A stretch of DNA of 64,000 bases, from contig NZ_CP070226.1 of the NCBI RefSeq assembly GCF_021631985.1, positions 1-64,000 of the forward strand, written 5' to 3'. The position numbers and the translations under genes were made by a program. The notes beneath the pieces are model-generated. The model was given only the letters and a program-made list of their open reading frames with translations, made no database searches and had not been told where the DNA came from. This stretch comes from Sandaracinus amylolyticus (GTDB taxonomy: Bacteria; Myxococcota_A; Polyangia; Polyangiales; Sandaracinaceae). Below, one piece after another: positions 26,921 to 36,559 of this stretch (its first letter is position 1; each line of letters opens with the position of its first letter).

Positions 26921-28714
26921 TCAAGCACGCCGCTCAGTCAGCGCGCCGGGAAGCTCTACCGTCACCAGAACGCCCGCTCCTGGAGTGCTCTCAGCCCAAA
27001 CCCTTCCTCCGTGCGCGTCGACCGCACGCCGAACGATGTACAGGCCAAGACCCAAACCTCCATAGTTACGAGGAGACACGCCGCGCTGAAAACGGTCGAA
27101 TATGCTCAGGAGCTTGTCCGGTGCGATCCCGATTCCGTGATCGCGGACGGACAGCCGCGCGACATCACCGACCACCTCTGCGCGGATCTCAATCGGCGCT
27201 CCAGGACCGAACTTGATCGCGTTGCTCAGCAGATTGACGAGGATCTGCTCGACTTGTGCGGGGTCCCAGATGCCCACAAGTCCCCCGCTGAGATCCAGCT
27301 GAACTTCACATCGCGCTCGAGTGAGTTCGAGGCTGAACATTTCGAGAGTGTCGTGAATCACTTGCCGGAGGTCGACCTCGTCACGAAATGACGCATGACT
27401 TCCCGCGTCGAGTCGCGCGACGTTGAGAAGTTCATTGACCAACCTCGTCTGGCGCTGAATCTGGCGCTCAAGGAGCACGCACATGCGCTCGACTCCTTCT
27501 TGGGCACCAGGGAGGAGCTGCGCTGTTATTGACTGAACTGCAAGACGGAGAACGGTCATCGGCGTGTGCAACTCATGCGATGCGACCATGAGGAACTCAT
27601 CTCGCGCGGCGATCGCCCGAAGGGCGCTCCGGTACAGGCTGGAGTTATCCATCGCTAGCGCTGCCCTCTCAGCGAACGCTTCGCCGAGTGCCTGTTCGAT
27701 TCGGCCGAACCGACCGGCCGTTCCTGCCGCAAACGTGATCGCGCCCAGCGTCTTTCCTCGTGCTTGCAGAGGGATCGCTAAAACGCTGCGCGTCCCGAGC
27801 GAGCGAATGACCTCTGCGTGACGGGCGTCATGTGAGGACACATCGATCTCCTCGTCCGAGAGATCCGGAATCAGCAGCGACTCACCACGTTCGAGGGCCC
27901 GTATTGCAGGTTGAGACGAGCCCGGCCGGGGGGGATAGCTGTCTTGGAGTTCGGCGAGCAAGCCGACCTTCTGCGCGTCTGCGTGGACGACGGCTGCTCG
28001 ACGGTAACCGCAATCCTCAACCAGATCGACGATGCACCAGTCCGCCATAAGCGGCACAACCGCATGCACAATGCGCGACAGCGTGACGTCGTAGTCGAGC
28101 GATTCAGCGACTGCGATAGACGCCTCATGCACGGCGGCAAGCCCTGCTTCTACGCGTTGTCGCTCATCTCTCTCGATTCTCAAGCGCTCGGCGAGTCGGG
28201 CACATGCCCAGAGGGCGGCACCGTGTGCGGCGAGCAATTCGAGACCGACCACCCGGCTGCCGTCAAACACCCCCGCGGCCACGCGATGCTCAAGGTACAA
28301 GAAGCCGATCAGCTCATCGTGGTGAATCATCGGTACGCAGCACACCGATCGCGGCTTCCATCTTCGAATATATTGATCTTGCGTGAAATGCGTGTTCTGC
28401 GCTGCGTCGTCGACGACTACAGACTGCATGGACGCTTGCGCGACAGAAACAGCCGAATGGGAAAACCTGTCGGGCGTCTCCGCATCGATAACGTCTTCCA
28501 ATGCGCGTGCGGTCGGCTCGACGGCGGCCGCAATCACGAACCCGTCGCTGGTCGTCACGATAATGGAGCCCCGCTCAGCTCCGCTCCACTCGGTCGCAGC
28601 TCGGACTAGCGTCTCGGCAGCATGGTCCCCATCGGCCTGCGACAGCGCCTGGGCGGCTCGACCTAAAGCGAGCAATGCGATCGCGTCCATGGGTGAACGT
28701 AACCCCGTGTCCAC
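26921..28714 (-). CDS. GAF-GAF sensor histidine kinase
   Basis: A 597-aa soluble-looking kinase with no transmembrane segment. Residues about 20-175 form a first GAF domain (GSIIVTTSDGFVIAAAVEPT, CCVPMIHHDELIGFLYLEHR). About 185-350 form a second GAF domain (MADWCIVDLVEDCGYRRAAV, VLAIPLQARGKTLGAITFAA). The HisKA H-box is ASHELHTPM with H380; the residue normally Arg after HEL is His. The HATPase region has NLLSNAIKFG (N box), RDHGIGIA (G1), and GGLGLGLYIVRR (G2), so it looks active. No response regulator is adjacent, making it an orphan or hybrid-partner kinase. Start ATG 28714, or 28690 (MDAIAL). Confidence 0.85.
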   Translation of the reverse strand: MDTGLRSPMDAIALLALGRAAQALSQADGDHAAETLVRAATEWSGAERGSIIVTTSDGFVIAAAVEPTARALEDVIDAETPDRFSHSAVSVAQASMQSVVVDDAAQNTHFTQDQYIRRWKPRSVCCVPMIHHDELIGFLYLEHRVAAGVFDGSRVVGLELLAAHGAALWACARLAERLRIERDERQRVEAGLAAVHEASIAVAESLDYDVTLSRIVHAVVPLMADWCIVDLVEDCGYRRAAVVHADAQKVGLLAELQDSYPPRPGSSQPAIRALERGESLLIPDLSDEEIDVSSHDARHAEVIRSLGTRSVLAIPLQARGKTLGAITFAAGTAGRFGRIEQALGEAFAERAALAMDNSSLYRSALRAIAARDEFLMVASHELHTPMTVLRLAVQSITAQLLPGAQEGVERMCVLLERQIQRQTRLVNELLNVARLDAGSHASFRDEVDLRQVIHDTLEMFSLELTRARCEVQLDLSGGLVGIWDPAQVEQILVNLLSNAIKFGPGAPIEIRAEVVGDVARLSVRDHGIGIAPDKLLSIFDRFQRGVSPRNYGGLGLGLYIVRRAVDAHGGRVWAESTPGAGVLVTVELPGALTERRA

Positions 28715-29728
28715 TGGTGCGAGAACGGCACGCGTTCCGGCGCGAATCTAAGAATCGCGGCCCGGAGGACGTGTGAGAGCGTTGCCAACGCAAATATGCA
28801 CGCCCACATGCAGGGTAACAAGCGCTCACCAGCAGTGCAAGAAGCCACACCCGTCACAGCGCCCGACAATTGCCGGAGACGCAGCCGCTGCGCTCGGCGT
28901 GGCCCTTCAGAAGGTTCCCTTCGGTCTCCGTTGGGTGTTAGCGAGCAGCAAGATCGAGCGCTGATCGTCGCCCGAGGGCTCCAGCACGTGCGGGTCGCAG
29001 AAGTCGCGCGCGTCGGGCAAATCGGCGCCAGCCGGTGCCCGCGTCGGCGACGATCTCGGTCGAGCCGCTGCACCCCGGCGTTACCGCCAGCGCGAGGACC
29101 GCGAGCGAACCCACGAGCCGGGCACCACGAGACGAGCCATGACCGAGCCTCCCCCGGAGCGCAGCACCGCCCCTCGGACGCTTGGCGGCTGCCGGCTCGA
29201 CCCGTCTCGCGCGACGCAGCACGACCACGAAGTTGTTGGCCGGCATCTCGAACGTCGCGTCGTGCGCAGGCCCTTCCGAGATGAGGTGGCTGTCGCACTT
29301 CGGGATGCGCGAGTCCCGGGCCGCTGGTCGAGGAGCTCGTACAGGCGTGCCGCGATCGCTATTACGTGCTGCTTGTGGGCGAGCCCGGCCTGGGCAAGAT
29401 GTGCGTGCTGGCGCGCTGAAGTCGTCTTCCCGAAAGCGCGTTTCGACTGACCTACCCTCCGACCGGGTCCTTGCCGGAGGTGGTGTCCTATCTCGCGGGG
29501 CTGCTCGATCCGCTCGGCCCGACCATGCTCGACCGGACTCGAGTCGACGCGACGACCCGTTTCGCCGCTTGGCTCGTCGAACGGCACGGCGGCCCGGACC
29601 GGGCTGCGCTTTCGAGTGCGGCCCGGATATCGTCGGTGCTCGCGGCGACGTTCTCCGATCCGGTTGACGCGTTGTGGCGCGAGCTTGAGCTGTTCGCCGA
29701 TGAGCATCTCGGCGTTCCAAAGGGGACT
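28715..29728. other. Intergenic region with gene debris
   Basis: No intact gene. A minus frame near 29040-29140 looks like a lipoprotein signal (SLAVLALAVTPGCSGS) that has lost its start by a frame change. A plus frame at 29327-29409 reads LLVGEPGLGK, a P-loop-like scrap. A plus frame 29471-29730 reads a stretch containing LDRTRVDATTRFAAWLVERH of unknown origin. All appear to be fragments. Confidence 0.4.
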
Positions 29729-29863
29729 CACGTCGGCGTGATGGATGACGCGATCGATGAGTGCGGTTCCCGACGTCGCGCTCGGGAAGATGCTCGGCCA
29801 GTCGACGAAGGCGAGGTTCGTCGTGAGCACGATGCTCTTGCGCTCGTATCGCATCGAGAGCGC
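29729..29863 (-). pseudogene. C-terminal fragment of IS21 helper ATPase (istB)
   Basis: The minus frame reads LSMRYERKSIVLTTNLAFVD, WPSIFPSATSGTALIDRVIH and HADV. This is the well-known IstB C-terminal block (RYERxSxxLTTNLxFxxW ... ALIDRLxHH). The P-loop and the rest of the AAA+ domain are missing and the sequence stops abruptly. It belongs to an IS21 element, perhaps related to the istA remains at 6180-7110 or 32039. Confidence 0.75.
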
Positions 29864-30140
29864 CTGAACAGATGCGGGCGGCGCGAGAGCGCCCATGCCG
29901 TGCCGAGGACGTGGCTGTACGCGGATTGGGAAGTGATCGACGTGGTCATTGCTGCTGGGCTCCACCGCTCGCTGTGATCGGCGCGACGGTCGAGCTCGCC
30001 GCCGAGGGCGAGGGCATGGTGGTGCTGAGGGGCTCGCTCGCCCGAGACCTCGACCGGGGCATCTTCTCGAGCGACGCGACGCTCGAGGTGATCTTCGACT
30101 GATCCACGTCGATCGCTGGACGTGTGCCGACTGACGCGCC
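29864..30140 (+). other. Unassigned C-terminal coding fragment
   Basis: A plus frame ending at 30102 reads VELAAEGEGMVVLRGSLARD and LDRGIFSSDATLEVIFD before a stop. It looks like the true C-terminus of a protein whose upstream part is lost. Family unknown. Confidence 0.3.
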
Positions 30141-30716
30141 TCACCATCGCGGTCCCGCGCGACCGCGAAGGGAGCTTCGAGCCGAAGGTCGTCCCGAAGC
30201 ATCAGCGGCGCCTTGAGGCGCCGCACGACGTTCCGCGATCGTCACCGTAGTGCCGGGCGCAATCTCGCGGGTGGCGACGTCGACGAAGCCGAGCGATCGG
30301 TAGAGCTCGCGGGCGGGCGTGTTCGCCGTTCCCGTGGAGACGGTGACGACGGGGTGCTCGAGCACCGACTCGGTGAGCCGCCGTCCCCAACCGCGACGCA
30401 CGAACCGCGGGTCGACGAAGAGGCGGTTGATGTCGCAGGTGCCGCTCTCGACTACATAGGCGATCGCGCCGACGAGCTCGCCATCCTCGACGGCGCCGAG
30501 CCACGTGAGCGGTGCAGCAATGAGCTGCTCGAGGCTCTCGTGCAGAGGCGGAATGGCCTCGAATCCGATGAGGTCGGCCTCGATGCGGTAGGCGGCTCGC
30601 TGCATCTGCCAGAGACGCTGCGCGATCTCGGGGTCACGCACATCGATCGGTCGCACGTCCACCTGCCGATGATGCCCTCGTCGGAACGGACGAGGGCCGC
30701 TGACGCGCACATGCAC
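30141..30716 (-). CDS. GNAT-family N-acetyltransferase
   Basis: Reading from a GTG at 30716 (191 aa) or more plausibly from GTG 30662. The GNAT fold is visible: VRPIDVRDPEIAQRLWQMQR (beta1-alpha1), WLGAVEDGELVGAIAYVVE (beta2-beta4), FVDPRFVRRGWGRRLTESVL (motif A, with RRGWGRRL corresponding to the acetyl-CoA loop Q/RxxGxG/A), and TANTPARELYRSLGFVD (motif B). The last about 25 residues are Arg/Ala-rich and may be an extension after a lost stop. Substrate unknown. It stands between IS fragments and is not in an operon. Confidence 0.7.
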   Translation of the reverse strand: MHVRVSGPRPFRRGHHRQVDVRPIDVRDPEIAQRLWQMQRAAYRIEADLIGFEAIPPLHESLEQLIAAPLTWLGAVEDGELVGAIAYVVESGTCDINRLFVDPRFVRRGWGRRLTESVLEHPVVTVSTGTANTPARELYRSLGFVDVATREIAPGTTVTIAERRAAPQGAADASGRPSARSSLRGRAGPRW

Positions 30717-30921
30717 CCGCGGCGCACCGCCGGGCTGCGGGTCGAGCGGGACCTAGGTCACGAGCTGCACGCCGCGTCCGTTCAACGCCTGCGAGGCGGC
30801 GACCACCATTCGCACGCAGGCGTGCCACTGACAGGCACGCTCGGGCCCTCCGTGGGGCCCAGTCGCAGGCCGCGCGGAACTCGCCGCGACGCGAGCGCAG
30901 GGGAGCCGCGCCTCCCGTGGT
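30717..30921 (-). repeat. 205-bp segment duplicated (inverted) at 36712-36918
   Basis: About 205 bases here match the reverse complement of 36712-36918 at very high identity, judged by eye. The copy at 36.7 kb overlaps the 5' part of a hypothetical gene that runs to 37218, so the copy here is a promoterless piece of that gene. It directly adjoins the IS110 fragment at 30943-31146. Confidence 0.8.
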
Positions 30922-30942
30922 GATGCGTTCAAGCGAGCTCTC

Positions 30943-31146
30943 GGATCCTCTGCGGCGAACCGCGACGTGCGGTTGGGTTCAGCGGCGCGATCTGGAACCC
31001 CGCTGCGTGTAGGAACGCGAACAGGTTCTGCCAGTGTGCCCCGTCGCCTCCATCGCGCCGGATGCGTCGGCGGGCTCGCCGAGCATCGAGCGCAGCCGTT
31101 CATAGCCCGACGCGCCTTCGGAGAATGTCGTCGGCTTGCGCAGCGG
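30943..31146 (-). pseudogene. IS110 transposase fragment
   Basis: The minus frames contain LRKPTTFSEGASGYERLRSM, LGEPADASGAMEATGH and the downstream nucleotide sequence corresponding to NLFAFLHAAGFQVALLNPTR of the intact IS110 copy (22701-23870), with base deletions that break the frame. Only about 200 bp of the N-terminal domain remain. It represents a second, decayed copy of the same or a very close element. Confidence 0.75.
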
Positions 31147-31147
31147 T

Positions 31148-31184
31148 GTTAGTGATCCCCGAGAAGCGCGGAAATTTGGACCGA
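31148..31184 (+). repeat. Putative terminal inverted repeat, left
   Basis: The sequence from GTTAGTGATCC to TTTGGACCGA is matched, inverted and with several mismatches, by 37626-37662. The shared core includes GAGAA-GCGCGGA and TGGACCGA. It stands just ahead of the zinc-ribbon ORF at 31328, a position expected for an insertion-sequence end. Confidence 0.55.
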
Positions 31185-31327
31185 ATATCCGTGGTGTGAG
31201 ACCCGGCTGATCGGGGGACGGAAGACCGAAGCGCCGGTGGTGGAACACCGAGGCTTTCGACCGGGCAGGTCGTGAGCCGGTGTTCTCACGAGTGCTCGGT
31301 CGACGTCGAGTTTTCCGTCGACCGGGC

Positions 31328-31975
31328 ATGGAGGACTCGCTCCGGTTCGTCGTATGCGCGGACTGCTCGCAGGTGTTCTTCCTCTGCGCGCGATGCGACC
31401 GCGGGCACCGCTACTGCTCGACGCGATGCCGGACAGGCGCTCGACGACGTTCCGTTCGTGAAGCGCGACGCCGGCATCAGCATTCGATCGAAGGTCGCCT
31501 CGACCATCGTGATCGAAACCGAGCTCTGCGCACTCGTCGTCGAGCAATCGGCGTGACGGATCACAGTTCCGCGAGCGCTCCGAAAACTTGCAGCTTGGAC
31601 TCGGGCTCGACGGCGAGCAGCGCTCCACTCTTCGCCGGCACCGAGCCGAGGAGCGATCCCGATGCGAGAGCTTCGAGTGCAGGTGTCGCTGAGCGCGACC
31701 TCGACGCGCGTGGTGGCGACGGAGGACGACGAGACCGGAAGCACGACAGTGCTGCGAGCAGCGCTCGACACGCGCCCGAGTCATCCGCGAGCACTGCAGT
31801 GGCTGCTCGAAGCGATCGCCCTCTGGCAGGGCTCGCCAGTCCGCGCTGTGCTCACTGCGGACTCGCGTCGCTCTTCGTCCGCCACGCCGCTCTGGGACGA
31901 GTGGTTCGGCGACTTCGGCGGCGCGCTCTACACGCTCGAGGTCGAGGCTCACCACGAGCGCCGCCGACGTCGTGA
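31328..31975 (+). CDS. IS-associated zinc-ribbon protein
   Basis: The first about 75 residues begin MEDSLRFVVCADCSQVFFLC and continue ARCDRGHRYCSTRCRTGARR, a compact four- or six-Cys zinc-ribbon (CxxC ... CxxC ... CxxRC), then RRHQHSIEGRLDHRDRNRAL. From memory such proteins accompany transposases in myxobacteria. The remaining sequence to 31975 overlaps another ORF (31662-32042) in a different frame and is low-complexity, so the true end may be earlier or the gene may have lost its stop. Likely cargo of a mobile element. Confidence 0.5.
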   Translation: MEDSLRFVVCADCSQVFFLCARCDRGHRYCSTRCRTGARRRSVREARRRHQHSIEGRLDHRDRNRALRTRRRAIGVTDHSSASAPKTCSLDSGSTASSAPLFAGTEPRSDPDARASSAGVAERDLDARGGDGGRRDRKHDSAASSARHAPESSASTAVAARSDRPLAGLASPRCAHCGLASLFVRHAALGRVVRRLRRRALHARGRGSPRAPPTS

Positions 31976-32042
31976 TCGCGTCGGGGCGCTGCGACGTCGA
32001 CCTCGGCAGCTCGTGCTCTTCGCCGCGCGGCGATCGCGATGA
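31662..32042 (+). CDS. Small IS-associated hypothetical protein
   Basis: A 126-aa frame reading [20 protein letters not shown], then [40 protein letters not shown] and [20 protein letters not shown]. Its stop overlaps the istA-like start at 32039 by ATGA, so the two were translationally coupled. This argues that the frame is real even though it overlaps the 3' part of the zinc-ribbon ORF. No function recognised. The order zinc ribbon, small protein, istA suggests accessory genes of one insertion sequence. Confidence 0.5.
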   Translation: MRELRVQVSLSATSTRVVATEDDETGSTTVLRAALDTRPSHPRALQWLLEAIALWQGSPVRAVLTADSRRSSSATPLWDEWFGDFGGALYTLEVEAHHERRRRRDRVGALRRRPRQLVLFAARRSR

Positions 32043-32200
32043 CGATCTCGGCCGAGCTCGAGGCGAAGATCCGTCGCCTCTATTTCGTCGAGCACTGGAA
32101 GGTCAACACCATCGCCACCGAGCTCGGCGTGCACCACTCCGTCGTCGGCACCGACGATGGCGCGATGGAACCACCTATCCCGTCGTCGTCGCGGAAACGC
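32039..32200 (+). pseudogene. IS21 istA N-terminal fragment
   Basis: [20 protein letters not shown], then [16 protein letters not shown], is the N-terminal helix-turn-helix of an IS21-type IstA (KxxTIAxxLGVHHxTV). After about 40 residues the homology ends and the frame runs into unrelated sequence. It is linked by ATGA to the upstream small gene. Confidence 0.65.
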
Positions 32201-32254
32201 GAGTCCGCCCCTACTCCCTCGCCTGGCAGAAGACTCCAGACTTCGCGTCAACAT

Positions 32255-32360
32255 CTATGGAGAGCCCGGTGCGTAACGAAAGGCGCACGCCGGGTTCGGC
32301 GAGGGGCGTCCGGAAAACCCCAGGGGGCAACCTCTGAATAGGCGCCGGACGCCTACTCAA
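32255..32360 (+). mobile_element. Group II intron-like fragment
   Basis: The stretch contains GGAGAGCCCGGTGCGT, then CGCACGCCGGGTTCGGC and GAGGGGCGTCCGGAAAACCC, then CGCCTACTCAACTCC. This succession (GAGCCGGxTGCG...CGCACGxCCGGTTC...GGGGCG...GGAAAACC...CCTACTC) is typical of the RNA region preceding or following the reverse transcriptase gene of bacterial group II introns. No reverse transcriptase is present, so it is a scrap. Assignment rests on remembered consensus. Confidence 0.45.
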
Positions 32361-32460
32361 CTCCGCTGTGGGCGCGAAGTGGGAATGTTCCGCGCTGTGG
32401 TACACCACGCGGCATACGCAGGACGTTGCTGATGAGCACGCGGGAACTGAAGCCGTCCTC

Positions 32461-33968
32461 TCAGTCGGTCGGCAGCGAAAGCAGCTCACGGACCACAGTC
32501 TCATCGAGCGCTCGCGGTGTCCCTGCAACCAGCACGAGCCCCGCGGGGAGCTCCTCCACGACGTCGCCGTCGCCGATGCGCAACGTCCGCTCGCCGAGCT
32601 GCGCGTACACCGCGCCGTCGGGCGAGATCGCGAGGGCGCCTGAGCCTCGGCCAGTTGCGACCAGCGTCGTCGTTGCCGTCTGGAGATCCACACGAGAGAG
32701 CGCTGCGCGCGCGTCGCCGCGGTAGTGGATGCCCTCGTATCGCTCGACAGTCAGCACAAGGAAGTTGCGACCGGTCGGAGGCCACGCGAGGACGACCGGC
32801 TCGCCGAGGTTCCTCTCGCGGTGTGCTTCCGCGAGCACGATCGACACCGGGCCCTCCGACCGGTGGGCATCATTGTCGCTCGCGACGTGTAGCGTGCGTC
32901 CCTGCAGCGTCAGCGCGGAGCGAAGCGGCAGAAGCACGGCGTCGGCACCATCCCGCCCGATGTCGATGCGCGGTACGTGTGCCGCGTCGAAAGAACCCTC
33001 GGTCTCGCCCACGACCCGCGCCACGCGACGGTCACCGCCAGGCCGCCAGGAGAGCCAGTCGATCGCGAGGCCGCTCTCGAGCGCGTGCGCGCGCCGCTGC
33101 ATCACGCTGCTCAGTGCGTCGGGGCGCGGCCCGAAGTAGCGCGCGAGCTGGTCGCCCGAAATCGCACGCCATGCGGTAATTTTGTTAGCTCCGAGATCGA
33201 GTCGCCTTCCTCCCCCACGCCGAGCCCCGTCGCGGTCACCACGACCCGGCGCTCGCGGTCGAGGATACTAGTCGCTAGCACGTTAACCGGGTCGTTCGAC
33301 TCAGCGCTCACGCGCGGTCCCATCGGCACGAACCGTTGCTCGTCGTGGAGCCACACTCCCGGCTGCGCCGTGCGGCGGATCGCGTGCTTCCAGCCGCCTT
33401 CGTCGCGAGTGTCCACCGTCTCGTGCACCACAATCGCGCCTTGGATGAGGGCCCCCTCCCAGTCCGCGCGGGCTGCCGCGAGTGCTCGTTCGACGCGCCC
33501 CCACTCTTGCGACGCGCGGAGCGCCGCGAGATCGGCGTCGCGCTCAAGCCGCGGGGCGATTTCCGGCAGGTCGCGTAGGACCGCGGACTCAAGCTCGGCC
33601 GCGGCCTCGTCGTTGCGGCCGAGTAGCGCGAGCGCGCACGCGTGCTCGAAGCGTGCAAGGGCCCACAACGGTTGCGCTGCAACGATCTCCGCGAGCGCGC
33701 GCTCGGACACGTCGTGCTCCCCGCGCTCACGCGCGCGCAGCGCCGCGCGCAGTGCCCGGCGAGTGGTGGGCGGCGGATCCGTGGGTAGCTGGGCGGCTCC
33801 GAAGCCGACCGGCGCGCGCGAAGGCCCATACTCATCAACGGCGCGCGTGCCTGTGCGCTCCTGATTGGCCCCTCCGAGGTGCGCTCGACCGATCGCGACC
33901 TCATGCATCGGCTCGGCCGGTCGCGCGTCCTCCCTGCATGCGCCGCTCGCGACGAGCGTAACAGCCAT
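32461..33968 (-). pseudogene. Frameshifted paralogue of the 1239-2678 lipoprotein
   Basis: The 5' part (to about 33165) reads a lipoprotein-like start (MAVTLVASGACREDARPAEP) and a TPR-like block aligned with the 1239 gene (TRRALRAALRARERGEHDVS; AIRRTAQPGVWLHDEQRFVP). The 3' part, in another frame, reads FGPRPDALSSVMQRRAHALE, SGLAIDWLSWRPGGD and AISPDGAVYAQLGERTLRIG, ending at 32461, again collinear with the paralogue. The frame is broken near 33110-33180. Because everything else is collinear, decay is recent, or an assembly indel is possible. The true start may be slightly upstream; 33968 gives a short signal peptide. Confidence 0.7.
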
Positions 33969-34243
33969 GAACCACGCGCGGCGATGTGCTGTGCGAGCCT
34001 GCGCGCGACCTACTGAGGCGCATGCTCCGCGCTGGTGCTCAGTGCGTGCTCGGTGGTCCATCGCTCGTGAGCCTGCGCCTCTCCTCGGTGACCTGAGCCG
34101 CGATTCGCTCCTCCGCAGGCTCTTCGTCCCTGCACTCGGGGGACCGTCCGTGGGCCCACAACGCTCGCGATGCGGGACCTCCTCCGCGTTGGTGCCACGC
34201 CACCGCCTCGATCAGCGGCTCTGTCCGTCCGATAGCAATCCGA
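33969..34243. other. Intergenic region, nothing recognised
   Basis: Frames are short and unrecognisable. It separates two minus-strand genes. Confidence 0.4.
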
Positions 34244-35779
34244 CTACCACCGCACGCTCTCGGGCTCGCCCTCGTTCTCCCGATTTCCCCAGCACCGCAC
34301 GTCGCCGGGCTCGCGAATCACGCAGCAACTCGAAGATCCACAGAACAGGTGTTGCCCGGCAACACTCGCGACGTGTCGCGGGGTCGGCGTAGACGTGGAG
34401 AGACTCTCGCCGAGGATGAAAGAGCCCTCGTTGAACCCCCAGCAGTGCACTTCGCCGGATGCGAGCAGGGCGCACGTGGCTCGGTCGAGCGCCTCGACCT
34501 CGACTGCAGGGCTGCTGAGGACTGCGATGACCGGCTCTCGCGCGTGCTCGCCACTGCTGCCGTCACCGAGCTCGCCCCAATTGTTCTCGCCGGCGCAGCG
34601 CACCGAGCCGTCGACCACCGCGCACACGTGGCTCCATCCTGCCGCGAGATCCGCCGCGCCGACCCAGCTCGACGTGTCGATCTCGTCGTCCGTCGAGCCG
34701 CTCCGGCACCGGACCTCGAGCGTGTCGGAGAGCTGCCAGCAGATGTGTCGACCTCCGACTGTAATCCGGCTCGCAGGGCCGGTGCTGAGAAGGGTCGGTG
34801 CCTCGACGGAGACGTCTGCCCCGGTGACGATCCCCTGTTCGGCGCGGCCCCAGCACCAGACCTCGGCGGTCGCGGTCAACGCGCACGTCGCGTCACGGCC
34901 CGCCGCGATCGACACGATATCGGAGAGCAGCGCGCGCACTGGAGTGCGCGCCTCCCTCGGCGCCTCTCCGCTCCCGAGCTGGCCGCTTGCGCCGCGGCCC
35001 CAGCACCACGGCTCACCTCCAGCGATCGCGCAGCTGTGCGCAGCGCCCGTCGCGATCGCGGTGACTGCGGACGCGAACGGGACGGTGGTCGGGGAGGCGG
35101 CGTAGTCCCGGTCTTCGAGGCCGAGCTGGCCCACAGCTCCGTAGCCCCAGCAGCGCGCTCGCCCATCGGAGCTCATCGCACACCGATGAGTGTCACCAAT
35201 CGCCATCGCGACCACCGCGCCGGGCTCGCAAGCGACGCCGCAAGCGCCGCAGTGGCGTTCGTCCGACGCGAGGTCAACGCACGTTCCATCGCACACCGCG
35301 CCGCGCACGCCGGAGCATCGACAGACGCCTTCTTCGCACGCCGCACTCGCGAGGCAGCGGTTCGCGCACGCCCCGCAGTGCTCGGTCGAGCTCGCCAGCG
35401 AGACGCAGCGTCCGCGGCACACATCAGGCCGCTCCGCCGGGCAGCGGCACGATCCATCAACGCACGTCGCACCCACCGCGCATGTTTCGCCGCACGCTCC
35501 GCAATCATCGTCAGAGTTCTCGAGATCGACGCACGAGTCGCCACAGAGCGTCTCGCCCGCGCGGCATACGCAAGACCCTGACCTGCATACTAGGTCGGCG
35601 CCGCAGCGCCGATCGCATGCGCCACAGTGGTTTGGATCGTCGAGAGCCACGCATTCTCCGCCGCACTCGTGACCGAGAAAACAGACGCAGGACGTGCAAC
35701 CGCCGGCCTGAATGGAAATTGAGATCAGGAGCACGAGATGAAAGATGTATGCAAGCGACGCCGCACTGCTCGTACTCAT
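34244..35779 (-). CDS. Cys-rich RCC1-repeat lipoprotein
   Basis: This 511-aa protein has an N-terminal hydrophobic segment and GGCTSC, a probable lipobox. Residues about 30-190 contain four or five disulphide-rich modules of the pattern CGxxCVxLxxDxxxCGACGxxC (for example CVALDDPNHCGACDRRCGAD and CVDLASDERHCGACGVACEP). Residues about 190-510 are RCC1/ATS1-like repeats (CAMSSDGRARCWGYGAVGQL, CAIAGGEPWCWGRGASGQLG, CALTATAEVWCWGRAEQGIV, CALLASGEVHCWGFNEG). Such fusions are common in predatory deltaproteobacteria and are thought to be surface proteins. No enzymatic motif. It stands alone on the minus strand, start at ATG 35779. Confidence 0.8.
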   Translation of the reverse strand: MSTSSAASLAYIFHLVLLISISIQAGGCTSCVCFLGHECGGECVALDDPNHCGACDRRCGADLVCRSGSCVCRAGETLCGDSCVDLENSDDDCGACGETCAVGATCVDGSCRCPAERPDVCRGRCVSLASSTEHCGACANRCLASAACEEGVCRCSGVRGAVCDGTCVDLASDERHCGACGVACEPGAVVAMAIGDTHRCAMSSDGRARCWGYGAVGQLGLEDRDYAASPTTVPFASAVTAIATGAAHSCAIAGGEPWCWGRGASGQLGSGEAPREARTPVRALLSDIVSIAAGRDATCALTATAEVWCWGRAEQGIVTGADVSVEAPTLLSTGPASRITVGGRHICWQLSDTLEVRCRSGSTDDEIDTSSWVGAADLAAGWSHVCAVVDGSVRCAGENNWGELGDGSSGEHAREPVIAVLSSPAVEVEALDRATCALLASGEVHCWGFNEGSFILGESLSTSTPTPRHVASVAGQHLFCGSSSCCVIREPGDVRCWGNRENEGEPESVRW

Positions 35780-36559
35780 GCGGAACTCCTCGGCCGTCGT
35801 ACACGACCGCTCGAGCGGGAGCGAAAGCGCGTCGCGGGCTGCCGCTCCGAGCTTCGCGCCCTCACCGGCCAGTCTGTCGCGCCACAGAGCTCAAGCCGCT
35901 TCGGGCAGCAGCTTGAGTCGGTCCTGAGCTTCCGTCTTGAACGAATCGAATCCGAGCACGGCGGCGTAGCGCGCGCGAGCCGTCGCGGACCGGCACGAAG
36001 AGCGCGTCGAGGTGGACGAATGCTCACCGCACGCAATGCGTTGCTCGACGCACGAATCCGTCGGGCGCGCTGGGGACTGGACCCGACCTGGAACAGGAAC
36101 GACTGCACGAGGAACAGCGCGACCGTCTTCGACGCGTTGACGACGACCTTGAGCATGGTCAGGCGCGGCTTCCTCTTGCGGGCATGCCGTCGCTCACCTT
36201 GTTCCGGAGCGGGGCGAGCCGTTGACGCTCGTCGCGCACGAAGGGTCGCGCAGCAACCTCGCGCGGTAGCCTGAAGAGCGGGAAGGTTCGCGACGGTCGA
36301 CCTCATCTGAAACGCCTCGGGCGATCCGCCGCTCGTGGCGCAGTGTCAGTCGGGTGCTGCTGCTTGCCGTCGGCGCGCGATGCGAGACGTGTTCGTCAGC
36401 GTCGACCCGGTTCGCGGCCGGTTCCGGTTCTTCGTGATCGAGGTTCGCGAGACAGCCAAGGGCGCGTCGGGACCGAGGGGCGATGCGAAGTGTTCCGGTT
36501 CGCGACGCTCGATGGAGCCGAGGCTGCTCGTGGCGCTCTGCCGTTGGCAACGCGTCGCG
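35780..36559. other. Intergenic region with unassigned frames
   Basis: A minus frame includes MLKVVVNASKTVALFLVQSF, a plausible hydrophobic helix, but neither its start nor its end is supported. A plus frame at 36376-36540 reads RDVFVSVDPVRGRFRFFVIE and may be a fragment. No gene is called. Confidence 0.4.
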
